64,000 nt of DNA from Orthonyx spaldingii (lineage: Eukaryota > Chordata > Aves > Passeriformes > Orthonychidae), in contig VZTJ01000544.1 in NCBI GenBank assembly GCA_013397795.1, forward strand, positions 1 to 64,000, in the 5' to 3' direction. Below are positions 1 to 11,460 of the stretch, piece by piece. Below the pieces are notes generated by a model that was given only the letters and a program-made list of their open reading frames with translations, had not been told where the DNA came from and ran no database searches. Made by a program: the position numbers and the translations under genes. Within the stretch, counting starts at the first letter, position 1, and each line of letters opens with the position of its first letter.

Positions 1-1063
1 TTTTGCTTGGTTCTTTATCATTATTATTTTTTTATTTCCCATCTAGCCAATATTTCTCCAGCATACAATGAAAGTTTTATTCTGTTTACTTGAAAGAAAA
101 TTTGTTGTGTAAACAAAACATGTCTTTAATATTTATTTTACAATATCAGCATTTGAGACTTCAAAGACATGGTCTTTCTAAAGAAAAGGAGGAAATGTGG
201 TCATATTGCTATTTTTCCAAATAGAACCTGTATGAATTTAAAATACATAGAATTTTAAAATACATTGATATAAAAATTACCAATCTTAGTCACCATGTAC
301 CCTACCTTAGCATGTTAATTTGTTGAACCAACTCTTCCATCCTTCAAAACATCCAAGAAACTGATTAGACCTCAAATCCATAGTCTGTTCCTTGACTTTG
401 CAGTTATCTTTTCAATTATCTCAAATTTATCTTTTTGTTCACCTGGTTTTGTGCCATTTTTCAGTTAAATGTGATCTCATTTCTTCTGTAAATGATGTTT
501 GATTAGAAAGAATAATTTGTTTCCTATGTGATTATTTCTCAATTAACTGATTAGCAAGTTTTGCTGGGAGGTTTTTGTCATTTTTTTTCTGCTTCAATAT
601 TCTTTCCCTGTTTGAATCAGAAGTTTCAAGAATCCCCATTACATTATTGCTCTTTTGGTGCCTGCTTCTTTTCAAATACCTGAATGCTCAATTCATTTTT
701 AATAATGTCCGCAAATAACAACAGTTTTGGTTTGCTTATTTATCAGTTTGATTTTGTTTCAAAATCTGTTTTATAAATGAAAGAGATTTTTCTGAAAGAT
801 CTTAAGGGTCAGCTGACATTTTTTTTCCTTTCACAACAATGTATATCTTTCATTTCATCAGTAGAACAGCATAAAACATCTGAATATGTATTTTAAAAAA
901 CTGGCAAAAAGTTTTAAAGGAAATTTGCTTTTTGCACATATGATTAAAAATATATAGTCTTGACCTAATCTTCCTGAAACTACTTACTGTCTTTTATACA
1001 TTGTTAGGGATTTCTATTTGCAGCAAATATTGCTGCTGTTCTATTTGTTGCACATTTCCAACC
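1..1063. other. AT-rich unique sequence, no gene
   Basis: Low-complexity AT-rich DNA with scattered short T and A runs. No open frame of interest, no repeat family recognised and no RNA gene. The last bases before the adjoining LTR form one side of its target-site duplication. Confidence 0.6.
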
Positions 1064-1199
1064 TGTTGCAGTTTAACCCCAGTGGGCAATTAAAGGACCA
1101 CACAGCTGCTCACTTACCCCCACCCTTCCCTGGTGGGATGGGGCAGAGGATTGGAGAAAAAAACCATAAAAATGTAAAAGTGGGTTGAGATAAGAACAG

Positions 1200-1205
1200 T
1201 TTAAT
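1200..1205 (-). promoter_or_regulatory. LTR polyadenylation signal ATTAAA (minus strand)
   Basis: TTTAAT on the plus strand reads ATTAAA on the minus strand. It lies about 140 bases from the 3' end of the minus-strand LTR, a usual position for the R-region signal. Confidence 0.5.
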
Positions 1206-1228
1206 AGTTGAAACAATTTTGAACATAG

Positions 1229-1252
1229 TAATAATAATAATAATAATAACAA
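1229..1252. repeat. (ATA)n microsatellite inside the LTR
   Basis: A run of ATA/AAT trinucleotides followed by AAC units. The same part of this LTR family is usually ATA-rich, so the tract probably expanded after insertion. Confidence 0.7.
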
Positions 1253-1624
1253 CAGCATCAACAGCAATGAGAAAGAAATAAACCCAAGGAAGAGAAGTGA
1301 TGCACAGTGCAGCTGCTCAGCAACCATTGACCAGTGATGCCCAGTCCATCCCCGAGCAGCAATCAGCCCCTCTCAGCCAACACTGGACACAATGTGCATG
1401 GTGTGGAATATCCCTTTGGCCAGCTGGGATCAGCTGTCCTGCCTGTGCTGTCCCAGCTGTTTTGTGCTCCCTCATGGATAGAACTTGGGACACTGAAAAA
1501 CCTTGGCTGGGCATCAGCACTACTTAGCCATAACCAAAACCAACATTGTCTGAGAGAATCCAAAACGCAGCACTGCACCAGCTCCTAGGAAGAAAATTAA
1601 TTATATCCCAGCCAGGATACAACT

Positions 1625-3639
1625 ACATAAACATATTTACCCAAAAGAGTTCCCCAGGTGAGGCTTGCAACTTGGGGGTAACTACATTAAATCCTCCTGT
1701 TATTTGGGATTTTAGTAATCAACATCTAAATCCTTTCTTCAAACTGAAAGGCTAATTTATATGTGAGGAAATTGTATTCGGTGTTTAGGAGATTAAGCCT
1801 TCTACATGCTATAATGTTCATTTTTCCAGTCATGCAGTTGAATAAATGACCCTCATTAGCTATCACTATTAGATCAGTTTAAGCATGATAGGTGGCAACC
1901 TATTTTTATTAAAGTTGTTGGCAAAGTTTCCAGTGACTTCAACAGAACCAGAATGTGGGTGGTGAAAAGGCATCTCAGAATTATGTGCTGAAAAATAAAA
2001 ACTTCACCCCTATTTCCACAAGGAAAGAAAAACTGGAAATTCAATAGATGGACTATTTTACTACAAAATTCTGCTTACCTTTCTGTTTAGTATGCCTGTC
2101 TCAGCTGGATGAAATTTTTGAATCTTTGCATATTCATTAATATTGAGCACGTAAGTCTTCACAAAAGGAAAGCTGAAACCCAGCTAACTGATCTTGTGAA
2201 AAAATGTCCACAGCTCTGGGATATGGGCTGGAAACAGCAATAAAAATGATAGATTTTTGGATTCTAACTTGAAAACATTTTTTTCCATTGATATTATGGA
2301 AGAAGATAGGAATACAGAACTTTAAAATCTGTGCTTGCAAATCTCTCTATGAACCCTGGCCAAGTTGCTTTAGTGTCTGAGATACATGTTTGACTGTGTA
2401 TAATTTCATAGATTAAACCCACAGGCTATCAGTTTCCCTGTGTCTAATAAACATGATGTATGCAGAATTGATTTTGCTTGGCCAGTTTCAAGATGAAAAT
2501 GTACTTTTATCTATTTTTCTAAAGTGTTTTTTGAGGTCATTTCACATACTGCAGCAGGAGAGGTGAATGTTCAGTATTTTCATGAGATAGACGAGTAGCA
2601 AGATGATAAAATCTTGCTTGGGTGACTTGGCCCACACCAAATTAATCCAATCTCAATGCAAAAATGAGACTGGAAAAAAAATATGTGCAAGACAAAACAC
2701 AAGCACAAAATCTAAATTTTTTTGTAAGTGTCATGTAACACTGTTTATCGTCTTCCCTTTTGAATATTATTTGGAATGTGCACTGCACTGCCCCCAGATG
2801 TTGGGGTAGGGGAAACTAAGAACCCTTTAAGGATATTTTCTTCTATTTTTTTAGTGCTGCCTAGAGTTCCTCTGTGCTGCTACTTGCCCTTCAGCTGCAC
2901 AGAGATCTAAGGCAGCTGAAAAAGCCAACAGTTTGATTATGTACAACTTACTCGAGCATGGCTGGGTGCCAGGCTCTTCAGCTGCTCGTCTGGGACATGA
3001 GAACCTCCACTGAAACTGGTCTCATGGTCCTCTTGCTTTTGTGCCTCCTCCTAGCTAGATTGTTCCAAACTGCAAGAGACTCTACAGTAATGGGGGATTT
3101 GAATAGTATTTCCCTATTATCACTTAAAGATGTATTGTAAAGGCTGTAAAGATTGTCTGACTTTCAACCAATTTTTTGCAATACTCTCTGCCCTCACATT
3201 TACTCAAAGCTGTCAAACATTTTCTGTTCCCATCATAAATGGCTGAAATACAGAATTTTTCAATCTTGGTGAGACATTTGCTGCATCACTTGATTTTGAA
3301 CCCTTTGCTTAATCTGGTTTTTAAAAGTTTGTTTGGGCCACATTAGCATTTGAGCTATCTAAATAATTATTTTTGTTATGTGTCAGTGTCCATGTGGAAG
3401 AAAAGGAGTGTTAGTGCATTTTTTTTCCAATACCTACAGTTATTGATCTATGTAAATCCGGAAGAGGAATAGGGAAACAAGTGTAGTGATCCAGGACACC
3501 TTTTTCAGACATATTTCTGCTGATAGAGACTGGAGCAAAAAGGATAATTCTAGCCAATTTTTAGTGATGCATAAAAATCTATACTACAGAACAAAATACC
3601 TGCACTTAAATATTTTGTGATAATATGTCACATATAAGA
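1625..3639. other. Gene-free unique sequence
   Basis: AT-rich DNA with only short chance open frames on both strands. I recognise no repeat family, exon or RNA gene in it. Confidence 0.5.
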
Positions 3640-4640
3640 TTTTTTTTCAGAGGTGACCCTTTGTTTACTCAACGTATTTACCACTGTTTAAATGGTTATA
3701 TAACATATAGTACCAGTAGCAATTTCGCCTAAGAACGGATGAGATAAAATAATTATTATAATGGAATTTTCATATTTCTCAGCTCTTGAATATTTGGTTT
3801 CTCAATTAACAGGGTTTTTATTAGGGGAGCTAGAAATAGATATGATGACCTAGGAGAGCATCAGGATTTGTGTTTACCTATGAATTCATCATGCTTCCTT
3901 ATCTACTAAGAGAAACTACTAGCAAAAATCAGTAGTTCACGATCAGTTAGTTAATCAGAAATAACAGCGATACAGAATACATATTTTCAAGTCCCCTACA
4001 TATGTTTTAATAAAAATAGATTTAAACTGACTTTTAAGACCCATACTTTTTAACTGGTATTGGATCAATTTAATACCATAATAAAATTGTTATAGAATAG
4101 GAACCTTACGTGTAACCTTTATATCAGTAAGTGACAAATCTGGGGTGTCACTTAAACTGACCATGAGTCTTCGGTTTTATGTTTAAAACACTAAAAATAA
4201 TAGTCTCATCATAAATATAACTGCGGAGGTTCCTAAAGCATGACAGCAAATTTTTCTCTTTGCTCTAACAGCTTGCGTCATTGGTAGGGTTAAAAAGAGA
4301 AGTGGTTGTCTAGCAACACTGACATCTTTATTTCTTGTTTTGATAATGCTAATCTATCAGCATCTGCAGCTAATGGGAACTCATAATTTAGAATTTTTTC
4401 TTACAGCTCCATATGTGAAACAAAATGCAATTTTAGCAGTAGGCAAGAAACTGAATTTGACCTTTGTTTTAAAGAGATTGTGTTGTCATTTTAATATCAG
4501 TTAGTACATGTACAGTAATTTTTGAAAAATCATTAATAAAAATTGTATTCTTCAGAAATAATTCCTGACTGTAGATTGACATAATACTAATTAATAAATT
4601 ACAACAGGTATTATCCTTTGGATTAATCTTTGTATTGTTA
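3640..4640. other. Candidate conserved non-coding block
   Basis: Roughly 1 kb without microsatellites or recognisable transposon sequence, rich in TAAT-type and AT-hook-like words. Between 4220 and 4330 it contains a few CpGs in an otherwise CpG-poor background, plus an RFX-type palindrome. These are features of vertebrate conserved non-coding elements, but no alignment was available, so this is an inference. Confidence 0.25.
4305..4317. promoter_or_regulatory. RFX X-box-like palindrome
   Basis: GTTGTCTAGCAAC has two inverted X-box half-sites (GTTGYC and RGCAAC) around a 1-base spacer, matching the imperfect palindrome bound by RFX family factors. Binding is inferred from sequence only. Confidence 0.35.
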
Positions 4641-7109
4641 GAAAAAGTAAAGTGTTTTCAGCTTTTTTTTTTTCCTAGATGATTTTTATCAAGTGACAAC
4701 TAGGTTTATAGGATGATATTTTCTGCTGAATTATTAGTCTTTTCAATTTTTAGCCTCGGTAGACTGATTTGTCTGGTGGCCAAATTTCTTTAAAGCAGAG
4801 GAACAGTAGGCTGAAAGCATAAGGGAGAGGAGATGATTGAACTTGGAAACGGGTAATTTCAAGGTATTCAACTTAAACAAAAGACAAATTCTTAAATATG
4901 GAAAGGGTTCAGATGCTAAAGAAAAGAGAGAAGTGGTGCATCAAAGGAGAACCAATATACAGTCAAAAATCCAAGAAACAACAAGAGGTAGAGAAGGTCT
5001 GGAAATAGTAATGTAGTTCTGAATTGGATTCAGCTGTGAATTCAGGTGTGAACATTATAATTAAGTGGTCTGTATGACTAAGGAAGTTAGAGCTCCTTGG
5101 TGTTATGCTTGTACAGGGAGGAAATCAGTCAAATACTATCAGTAAAACTTCAAAAATAGGCTAAATACAGTGGTTCTGTTTACTGATTGGTACTTTTGTA
5201 GTTGTACAGTAAAACACATTAACTCCTAGGATAAATGAGGATTTTTTTCCAGAGGTAATGGAGTGATAGTTAATATATTTCATTTTGAAGTACCAGTAGT
5301 AGAATTTTGAAAACAAACAAAAAATAATAATTGGGATCCTGAGTTTGATTAAAAGTTCTCATTGTTCAGCATCCTGCTTGTGACAGCAACCTGTGAAGGT
5401 AAGAAACATTACACATACATAAAAACCTCTCTTTGGGATATTTCTCTTGCTTCTGGGAAGTAATTTTGGGACTCAAATCAGAAGCTGCACATGAATAATT
5501 TTTAATGGGTATTGTTGGATGTGTTTTCCATTTTTATTCTCCTTCCATTTTGGATCAATGTGTATTTTGGGTGTTGGTGCTCTCTGAATAAGAGGCTTCA
5601 AAATGTTCTTATTTTGTACATTCTTTAGCTTGTTTTATCCAGCTGCCTCACAATAACACTGATTTGCCTATGTGTCTTGTATGATGAGAAATAGTAAATA
5701 TTAATTTCCCACTTGCTTTCTTGGTACTATTCATAATTTTATAGCTTTCTGTGGCAGTTCCCAGTCATTAATTCCTTGAAAAATGCCCTTCTTGGGAGGC
5801 AAGCACAGCGCCATGAAGCCAGGGGTAGCTGTCTGCCTCACCCTAGCAGGTCGGGCATAGTGCAGACATCCATTTACAGCAGGTCCAGAGAACAGATGGC
5901 CAAGGAATATGTCTGTGGGGAGCCTTTAAAAAATGGAAGCAACAATCTGGGACATTATTTACCTCATATATAGTGAGCAAGATAATCAGAAGTACTTTAG
6001 ATGTCATTAGAGGGCTTGTTACTTGCAATTGTTAACATTATGAGAATTCTTGGAGTAGTGCAAGGTTTTTATGATTCTTATATGGAAAAGAAATCTCTTC
6101 TCCTCCTGAAGATAGTGCATTGATCTTCTCAGATATTGAATTTATGTTTCCCAGAAATTTTTGTAAATCCTGAGCAAATATTATCAGCCCTTGATAGATT
6201 ATTCAATAAACCTAATTCTTTTAGGACATCTTCTCCAAGATATATGTGAAAATGCAGGGGATTCTCAGCTGAAGCTTAGAAAGTTAGTGTCATATATCTT
6301 ATTCCTTGAGAATGTACATCTGAATTATCACAGAAAAGTACAAAGTATGAGAATGATTGAAAATTTGAAATATTGGAGTGTAATATCAGAAATGTTCAAG
6401 TTGAGCAGCCTTGATACATTAAATTACATGTCTGATGAAGGTTTCATGGCATGGTTAACTCTTCTAGTTTCTCCATCAGTTGGCTAAAGGTTTAACAGAG
6501 GAGTTAGAAGTATGTCGTTGTACTATATTTGCACTGCCTACGGGGGCCAAAGGCTTGTATGCACAACACTGAGCAATCTGCTGTAAGTCATCCTGTCACA
6601 GGGGTTTCACCTGACACTGGGCACAGCTGCTTCCTCTCGTCTACAGGTGGGCTAATCAGACACTCTGGTCTGATGGCTCATCTTTTGGAGATAGGAAAAT
6701 ATTCATGTTCTGCTTGCATTTGGTTATGGAGAGGCTTATCCCATCTGGACAGGACTGAAGTGCCCTTAGCAGAACTTTGCTCTGCACCTTCAACAGAACA
6801 AAATTAGAGCAGGAAGGGTCTAACCCTCCACCCCATCCCAGACCACAGAGATGGTGTCAAGCTTTGGGAACTTGAGAGTAAAATAACTCAGGATAGAGCT
6901 GAATATGTTAAACGATGTTTGAGGCATGAGATGGGAAAAAAAAAATGATGGGAGCTCAAGGAATGAGGGATTCCTTTGCCTAACTGAGTAACAGCCTAGG
7001 GCTCAGTATTTAAAACTTATACTGGAACCCAATCACGCCTGCCAGCATACTGCAGACATGGGAGTGTGTCATTCATCTTCTCTTTTCATTGTTAACACCC
7101 TTTCAGACT
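4641..7109. other. Gene-free unique sequence
   Basis: AT-rich DNA with chance open frames (the longest is 98 codons at 6191-6487, matching no protein I know). No repeat family recognised. Confidence 0.5.
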
Positions 7110-7700
7110 GTTATGTCTTTCCATCCGGTCTCCATTTTCAGCTACCCAGGTTGATAAATATTTAATAATATACATTTCCATCATAAATCATTTCTTCCAT
7201 GCTCTAATCTATTTTGCTGGTCTTTTCTTAACACACTGCAATTTGTCAGTCTTACAGCTAACATTATGTCCTGCACTGAATTAATTCTTTGTAGTGTGTT
7301 CCTGCCAAAAACTGTCCAGAGGTCAGGCAATTATCATTTCTGCAATGCATTGTCTCCGTGGATTTTAGTCTGCAGCTGCACTAAGCTTGTGTTGTTTTTT
7401 GGTGTTTCTGCAATGTAGGAGTTTCTATCACCCACATTTCTCTTTTGTTGTATTTTCTAGATTTCTTTCACTCAGTGAACAGCCAGCCACACATTGATTT
7501 TTGTGTCCCTAGGTGTTTTTTATGTGCATTTTTCTAAATTGTAACTCATGCTGTCATTTTCTGCCCACTAGTGCCTCTGGCTCTGTCACTAATATTTCTC
7601 AGCTCTGACGGATATTCACAACTCTTTCTGATTTAGTATTGTCTGCAAATTGCACCAGACCATTATAAAGATATTTTTTAAAAGGCAGAGCTCATTAAAA
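7110..7700 (-). mobile_element. Ancient CR1/L3-type LINE fragment (reverse-transcriptase part), decayed
   Basis: Read on the minus strand, 7632-7649 translates as F-A-D-N-T-K, followed by S-E-R-V-V-N. This corresponds to the F-A-D-D-T-K...G-V-V-N box around the catalytic aspartates of CR1-clade reverse transcriptases; the second aspartate has become asparagine. Further along the element (lower coordinates) come collinear remnants: the M-H-x-x-x region beside CCTAGG at about 7510-7540, and the upstream stretch around 7214-7250 that resembles the 3' part of the same LINE. Stops and indels break the frame throughout, so this is an inactive old copy. Ends are approximate. Similarity may continue weakly to about 7820. 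Confidence 0.6.
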
Positions 7701-7906
7701 AATTCTAGAAGACATTTTTTCCCCAAACTATGTTCTCATCAACCACCTTGTCTGTTGTCCTCAGAGGATATCATGCTTTGTGATATCAGAAGTCAAATCT
7801 CATGCTTAAAAAGCATAATAACCTTCATTTTCAGATTGGTATTTTTTTTTCTTTTCAATAGTATTTTTCCTTGGTCTCTAAAGTACAAAGTTGAATAAAT
7901 ACGTGG

Positions 7907-7930
7907 TGTACATAGGAAAACCTATGTACA
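7907..7930. repeat. Perfect short inverted repeat (10-bp stem, 4-base loop)
   Basis: TGTACATAGG, then AAAA, then CCTATGTACA: a perfect 10-bp stem with an A4 loop. Pairing does not extend further, so it is too short for a microRNA precursor. Confidence 0.9.
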
Positions 7931-10480
7931 AGGTGGCAACAGATTTGTCTCATTACAAGACTAAGGCTAGAATTCACAGCTTATTTAAAGGGGTGAACTT
8001 ATTTTAAAAGAAATGGAGAAATTCTTCAAGAGGAAGAGAAAAGATGAAGTTTCCTAAGTTCTTCATGCTCAGAAAACTGTAACATGCTGTTCTTAGACCT
8101 GTTTTGGAGAACGGCAGTACTCCTCAGTGCTATTCCTGTACAGTTCTAGTAATTTGGCTAGATTTCTCTGGCTGTCCTCCCAGGTGTCATGGGAAAATAA
8201 AATAGAAAATGAGAGATTGTGAGACTTCTCAGCTTGGTGCCTTGAGTGAGAGTACAGCACATGGTAGGTGAAAGTCAGCTGACTTGATCAGGAGTTATGT
8301 TCACAAATCTGGCAGGGTGGCTGTGTCTATTGTGGTGATCTGTAATTTACTGCAAAGATACTATTTGGATGTATTAGGTGCCCCTGCTGGTCAGGCCCTC
8401 TATCTGTGACAAATAGAAGCTGGTTACTGGCTCTTTGGATGAGGCACTGAATGCTGCTATCTGGAGAGGATTATGGTATTCATGCCTCGGAATAATAGCA
8501 AGGGACAAAAGCAGCAGTGGGCACCCTTGCCATCCCTCTTGAAATTTCTCTACCTGTTTCTAGTGGGCCTTCCAGTTCCCTGAGGGCAGCTGCACACACT
8601 TTTGTGTTAGGAAGGTGACGGATGACAAAGAGCACCTGGCATTGAGAGATTCTCCCAAGGCTAAATCTCACTGCTTTCTTCCAATTTGCCACGTGGCTCA
8701 AATGATAACTGGGAAAGCCAAGAGAAAAACCTCAGACCTGCAAAGTGGCCACTCTACCATGGACACATGGTAACACAGTGAGGAAGCTGGCATGATCAAA
8801 TGAGTTACCACAACCCCCTGCAAGGTATCTGAGATGGTGGAAGAGATCCAGACTTGGGGACAGAGGCAGCTGTGAACAAAAGCTTCCAATTTTCAGTGCA
8901 TCATTAAAGACACAAAATGAGTCCAACAGTAAAAGGATCAGTTTTAGATGAAATTTCCTTATAACAACTAAAGGCAGCCTAAGTCCCCTGAGTTCTGCTT
9001 ACAGATGTGCTTTACCACCAACCTGAGAGAGAGGCACCTGGATCCAAAAAATCTATCTTTCAGTTTGCAGTACATCTCACAGAAAACTACAAATGTTTTG
9101 TCCATTGGTATAAAAATTCACAAACTAAGAAACTGATGTTCCAATGTGGAATTTTTATCCTACAGTAAATGGAAATAAGAACACATGAGTTCTTATTAAG
9201 AGTGGGAAACTGAAAAAAAAAAAACAGAAAAGCCTCTGCATGAGCCTTCTCTGGTAGAACAAAATCTAGGTCTTTATTTCCTTACTATTTTTTATCTCTT
9301 GTGGTTCTGCTGCCCTCTGTTCTTTTGCAAAGTCGTATCTAACAAAAACCAAGCATGTAGCCAACAGAACAGCTTGTGCAGTTATTGCTACTGAGGCACT
9401 TTAATTCTTGGACTTGCCCCCTTTCCTGGGGCAGCCGTTTAAGAGACAGGTCTCCCACCAGGTGCACAAAATACTCTTCCAAGGAAATGGAAGCTAATTG
9501 CTTTCATTCTGCTTCTGAACCTCTGCTTCCCTGCTCAGAGCCCGGGAAACGACAATGGTCTAGAAGAGGGGATACTGAAGCTCTGTTGGCAGTTTGCTTT
9601 GATATGTGTAAGAATTAGGAGCAAGGTTAGTAAAAGTAGAACTGTTCATGAAGTCTAATATCTTTAGTTTTAGTTTAAATATGGTTTAAGTTCATTCCAC
9701 TAAGGTAGCTAAATAAGAAGCAGATGCATGAAAATGTTCCCGCAGTAGGAAATCAGTCTACGGTGGTTTAAGATAGTGGATTACTTTTCATAAATGTGCT
9801 CCTGGGTGTTAAGGAAATGTTTGCTCTAAATGGAAGATAAGTGATGTTCTCACTGGGCTCAGCTTGTTGACTTTTTGGAGTTTCTTCACTGCCTCATACT
9901 TCTGTCACAGCTTTTCATCAAAATAGGATGATGCCTTTGTTAGATCACTCATGCACTGATATGAGAAAGAATTGTTGTACCTTTAAACAGTCTCAGGAGC
10001 AAGAGGACTTAGGGAATTTGGAATCTTGGAAGCGGTGTGGAGTTTTATTGGATTGTTATTTATTAGTTATTGTTAAACATCCTGAGAGTGTATCCATTAG
10101 GAAGGAGGCCGCAGTGGTCAGTCTAAAAGAAATAACATATACATAATATTAAATTCTCCGTTCATATTTTGAAATAAAAGCATGGAGTGAAAAGTTTTAC
10201 TAAAACATACAGTTTAACAAGATTAGCTCAGACTTCTTCTAGAATTTACCATGTTTTCAGTGTTATAGTAGGTTGGATGCAATATACAGGTAACAAGAGA
10301 TATTCCTCTATAGTTTTAAAAAGCTACACTTAACCCTCTAAATTTTTTGGTACTCTAAGCCTGTGGAGGATTTTCTTGAAGAAGGGATCTGGTCTTTGGT
10401 TAGAACTGAATAAATCAGTTTGCACTGTAAAGCACAGTTACTGGCTTTTAACTTGGATGTCCAATTAAATGTAGTGTAAT
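7931..10480. other. Gene-free unique sequence
   Basis: No exon, RNA gene or known repeat recognised. The short minus-strand open frames at 8480-8926 overlap each other in different frames and look like chance. Confidence 0.5.
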
Positions 10481-11460
10481 ATAACTACCCAGAGAAAGGA
10501 GATGACCTACTATGAGACATTAATTAATTGACACGATTCAGTTGTGCTTCCCTCCCGTTCTGCTGAAGGAGTTCTGTCTGTTGATATTTACGCAGGAGAG
10601 CTAGCAAGAAAGAAAGACTGCTTTGTAGAAGATTATTCACTAAGTAAGTTTCTAGTGCTCTGGAGCTGGCAGAAATGTCAGACTAGCCAGTCACCCTCTC
10701 TCTGTGTCTTTTTTTAACATTACTTTCAGTGTTTCCTTAGTTTGTTCACACAGTCCATGCAAAAAAATCAAGCCATAAAAACTAAACAGCCCTTGTCTTA
10801 TGCCCAGTAGTCGTGAGATCATTTGCCATTTCAAAAGATTTCATAGCACCATTCTGAGAGTCGCCTGAGTTCTGCAGAGATTTACATAAGATGTAGAAAG
10901 GTATAACGGGGGAAAAAACTTATCGTTCCTTTCCTTCTCCCTCCCCCCATTTTCTTTTGTTCTGTGAGCAGTTTCCCCCAAATCTCACCCTTTTAAAGAA
11001 GCTAATTACTGCTCTTCACTGGCATGCATTAGCATTATACTGTTGTCAGTCTGTCAGGTGCACTTAGTCAGGGTTTAATAGGCTTGCAGTGAGCTACAAT
11101 TAAACTCTGGAATTAACATTTAAAGAGTGTTTACATGACTTCCTCTTCCCTTCCTCCCCCGCAGCAGTTTGCTTAAAGACGCAAGCACTTTTCTGCTTTG
11201 CTTTAATTGTTATGTGAGGGAAATACTGAAGAAATCCATGAAGTTGACTATCGTTTAAAACTTGAGCTCTATTTTTTGCAGCTCTTGGGAAACATTACAG
11301 TGCTATTTTTCAAACGAAAAATCGTAGCAATTAAAAACCATGTGGTCAAACATAACTATGGTAACCATGCTAACAAGTGTCAGCAGTTAAAAAGAGGAAG
11401 AGTTGTTGCTCATTCAGAAGCAGTGTCATTTTCCACTAATCCCTGGGAGGAGTGAGAGGC
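10481..11460. other. Candidate conserved non-coding block
   Basis: The stretch is free of recognisable repeats. Its right half (about 10985-11460) is dense in homeodomain-type TAAT words (GCTAATTACTGC, AGCAATTAAAAACC) and keeps several CpGs (for example ACGAAAAATCG) despite the AT-rich, CpG-poor background. A near X-box lies at 11361-11374. These suggest an enhancer under purifying selection. No alignment was available to test it. Confidence 0.3.
11361..11374. promoter_or_regulatory. Second RFX X-box-like motif
   Basis: GTAACCATGCTAAC fits the X-box pattern GTHNYYATRRNAAC at 13 of 14 positions. Its position inside a candidate conserved block makes it more credible than an isolated match. Confidence 0.3.

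Larger units (their letters stand above)
1064..1619 (-). mobile_element. Solo LTR of an avian ERVL-like endogenous retrovirus
   Basis: The block begins TGTTGCAGTTTAACCCC and ends near CCCAGCCAGGATA. It therefore has TG at one end and a decayed CA (now TA) at the other. It carries segments I know from a very common bird LTR: the TGGGTTGAGATAAGAACAGT stretch, an ATA-rich tract, GATGCACAGTGCAGCTGCTCA and CTCCTAGGAAGA. Read on the minus strand it would begin with the TGTCCTGG...CCAGCTGGGATA-type start and end in the GGTTAAAC...CA-type terminus, with an ATTAAA polyadenylation signal. This gives the strand. A 5-bp direct repeat, CAACC (1059-1063) against CAACT (1620-1624), fits a target-site duplication of ERVL size. 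There is no internal region and no second LTR nearby, so it is a solo LTR left by recombination. The short open frames across it are chance. Family assignment comes from memory, not from a database search. Confidence 0.85.

Noticed and set aside
8385..8405. CTCF site on the minus strand (CCAGCAGGGGCACC)
   Set aside because: One base is missing from the core, which breaks the spacing.
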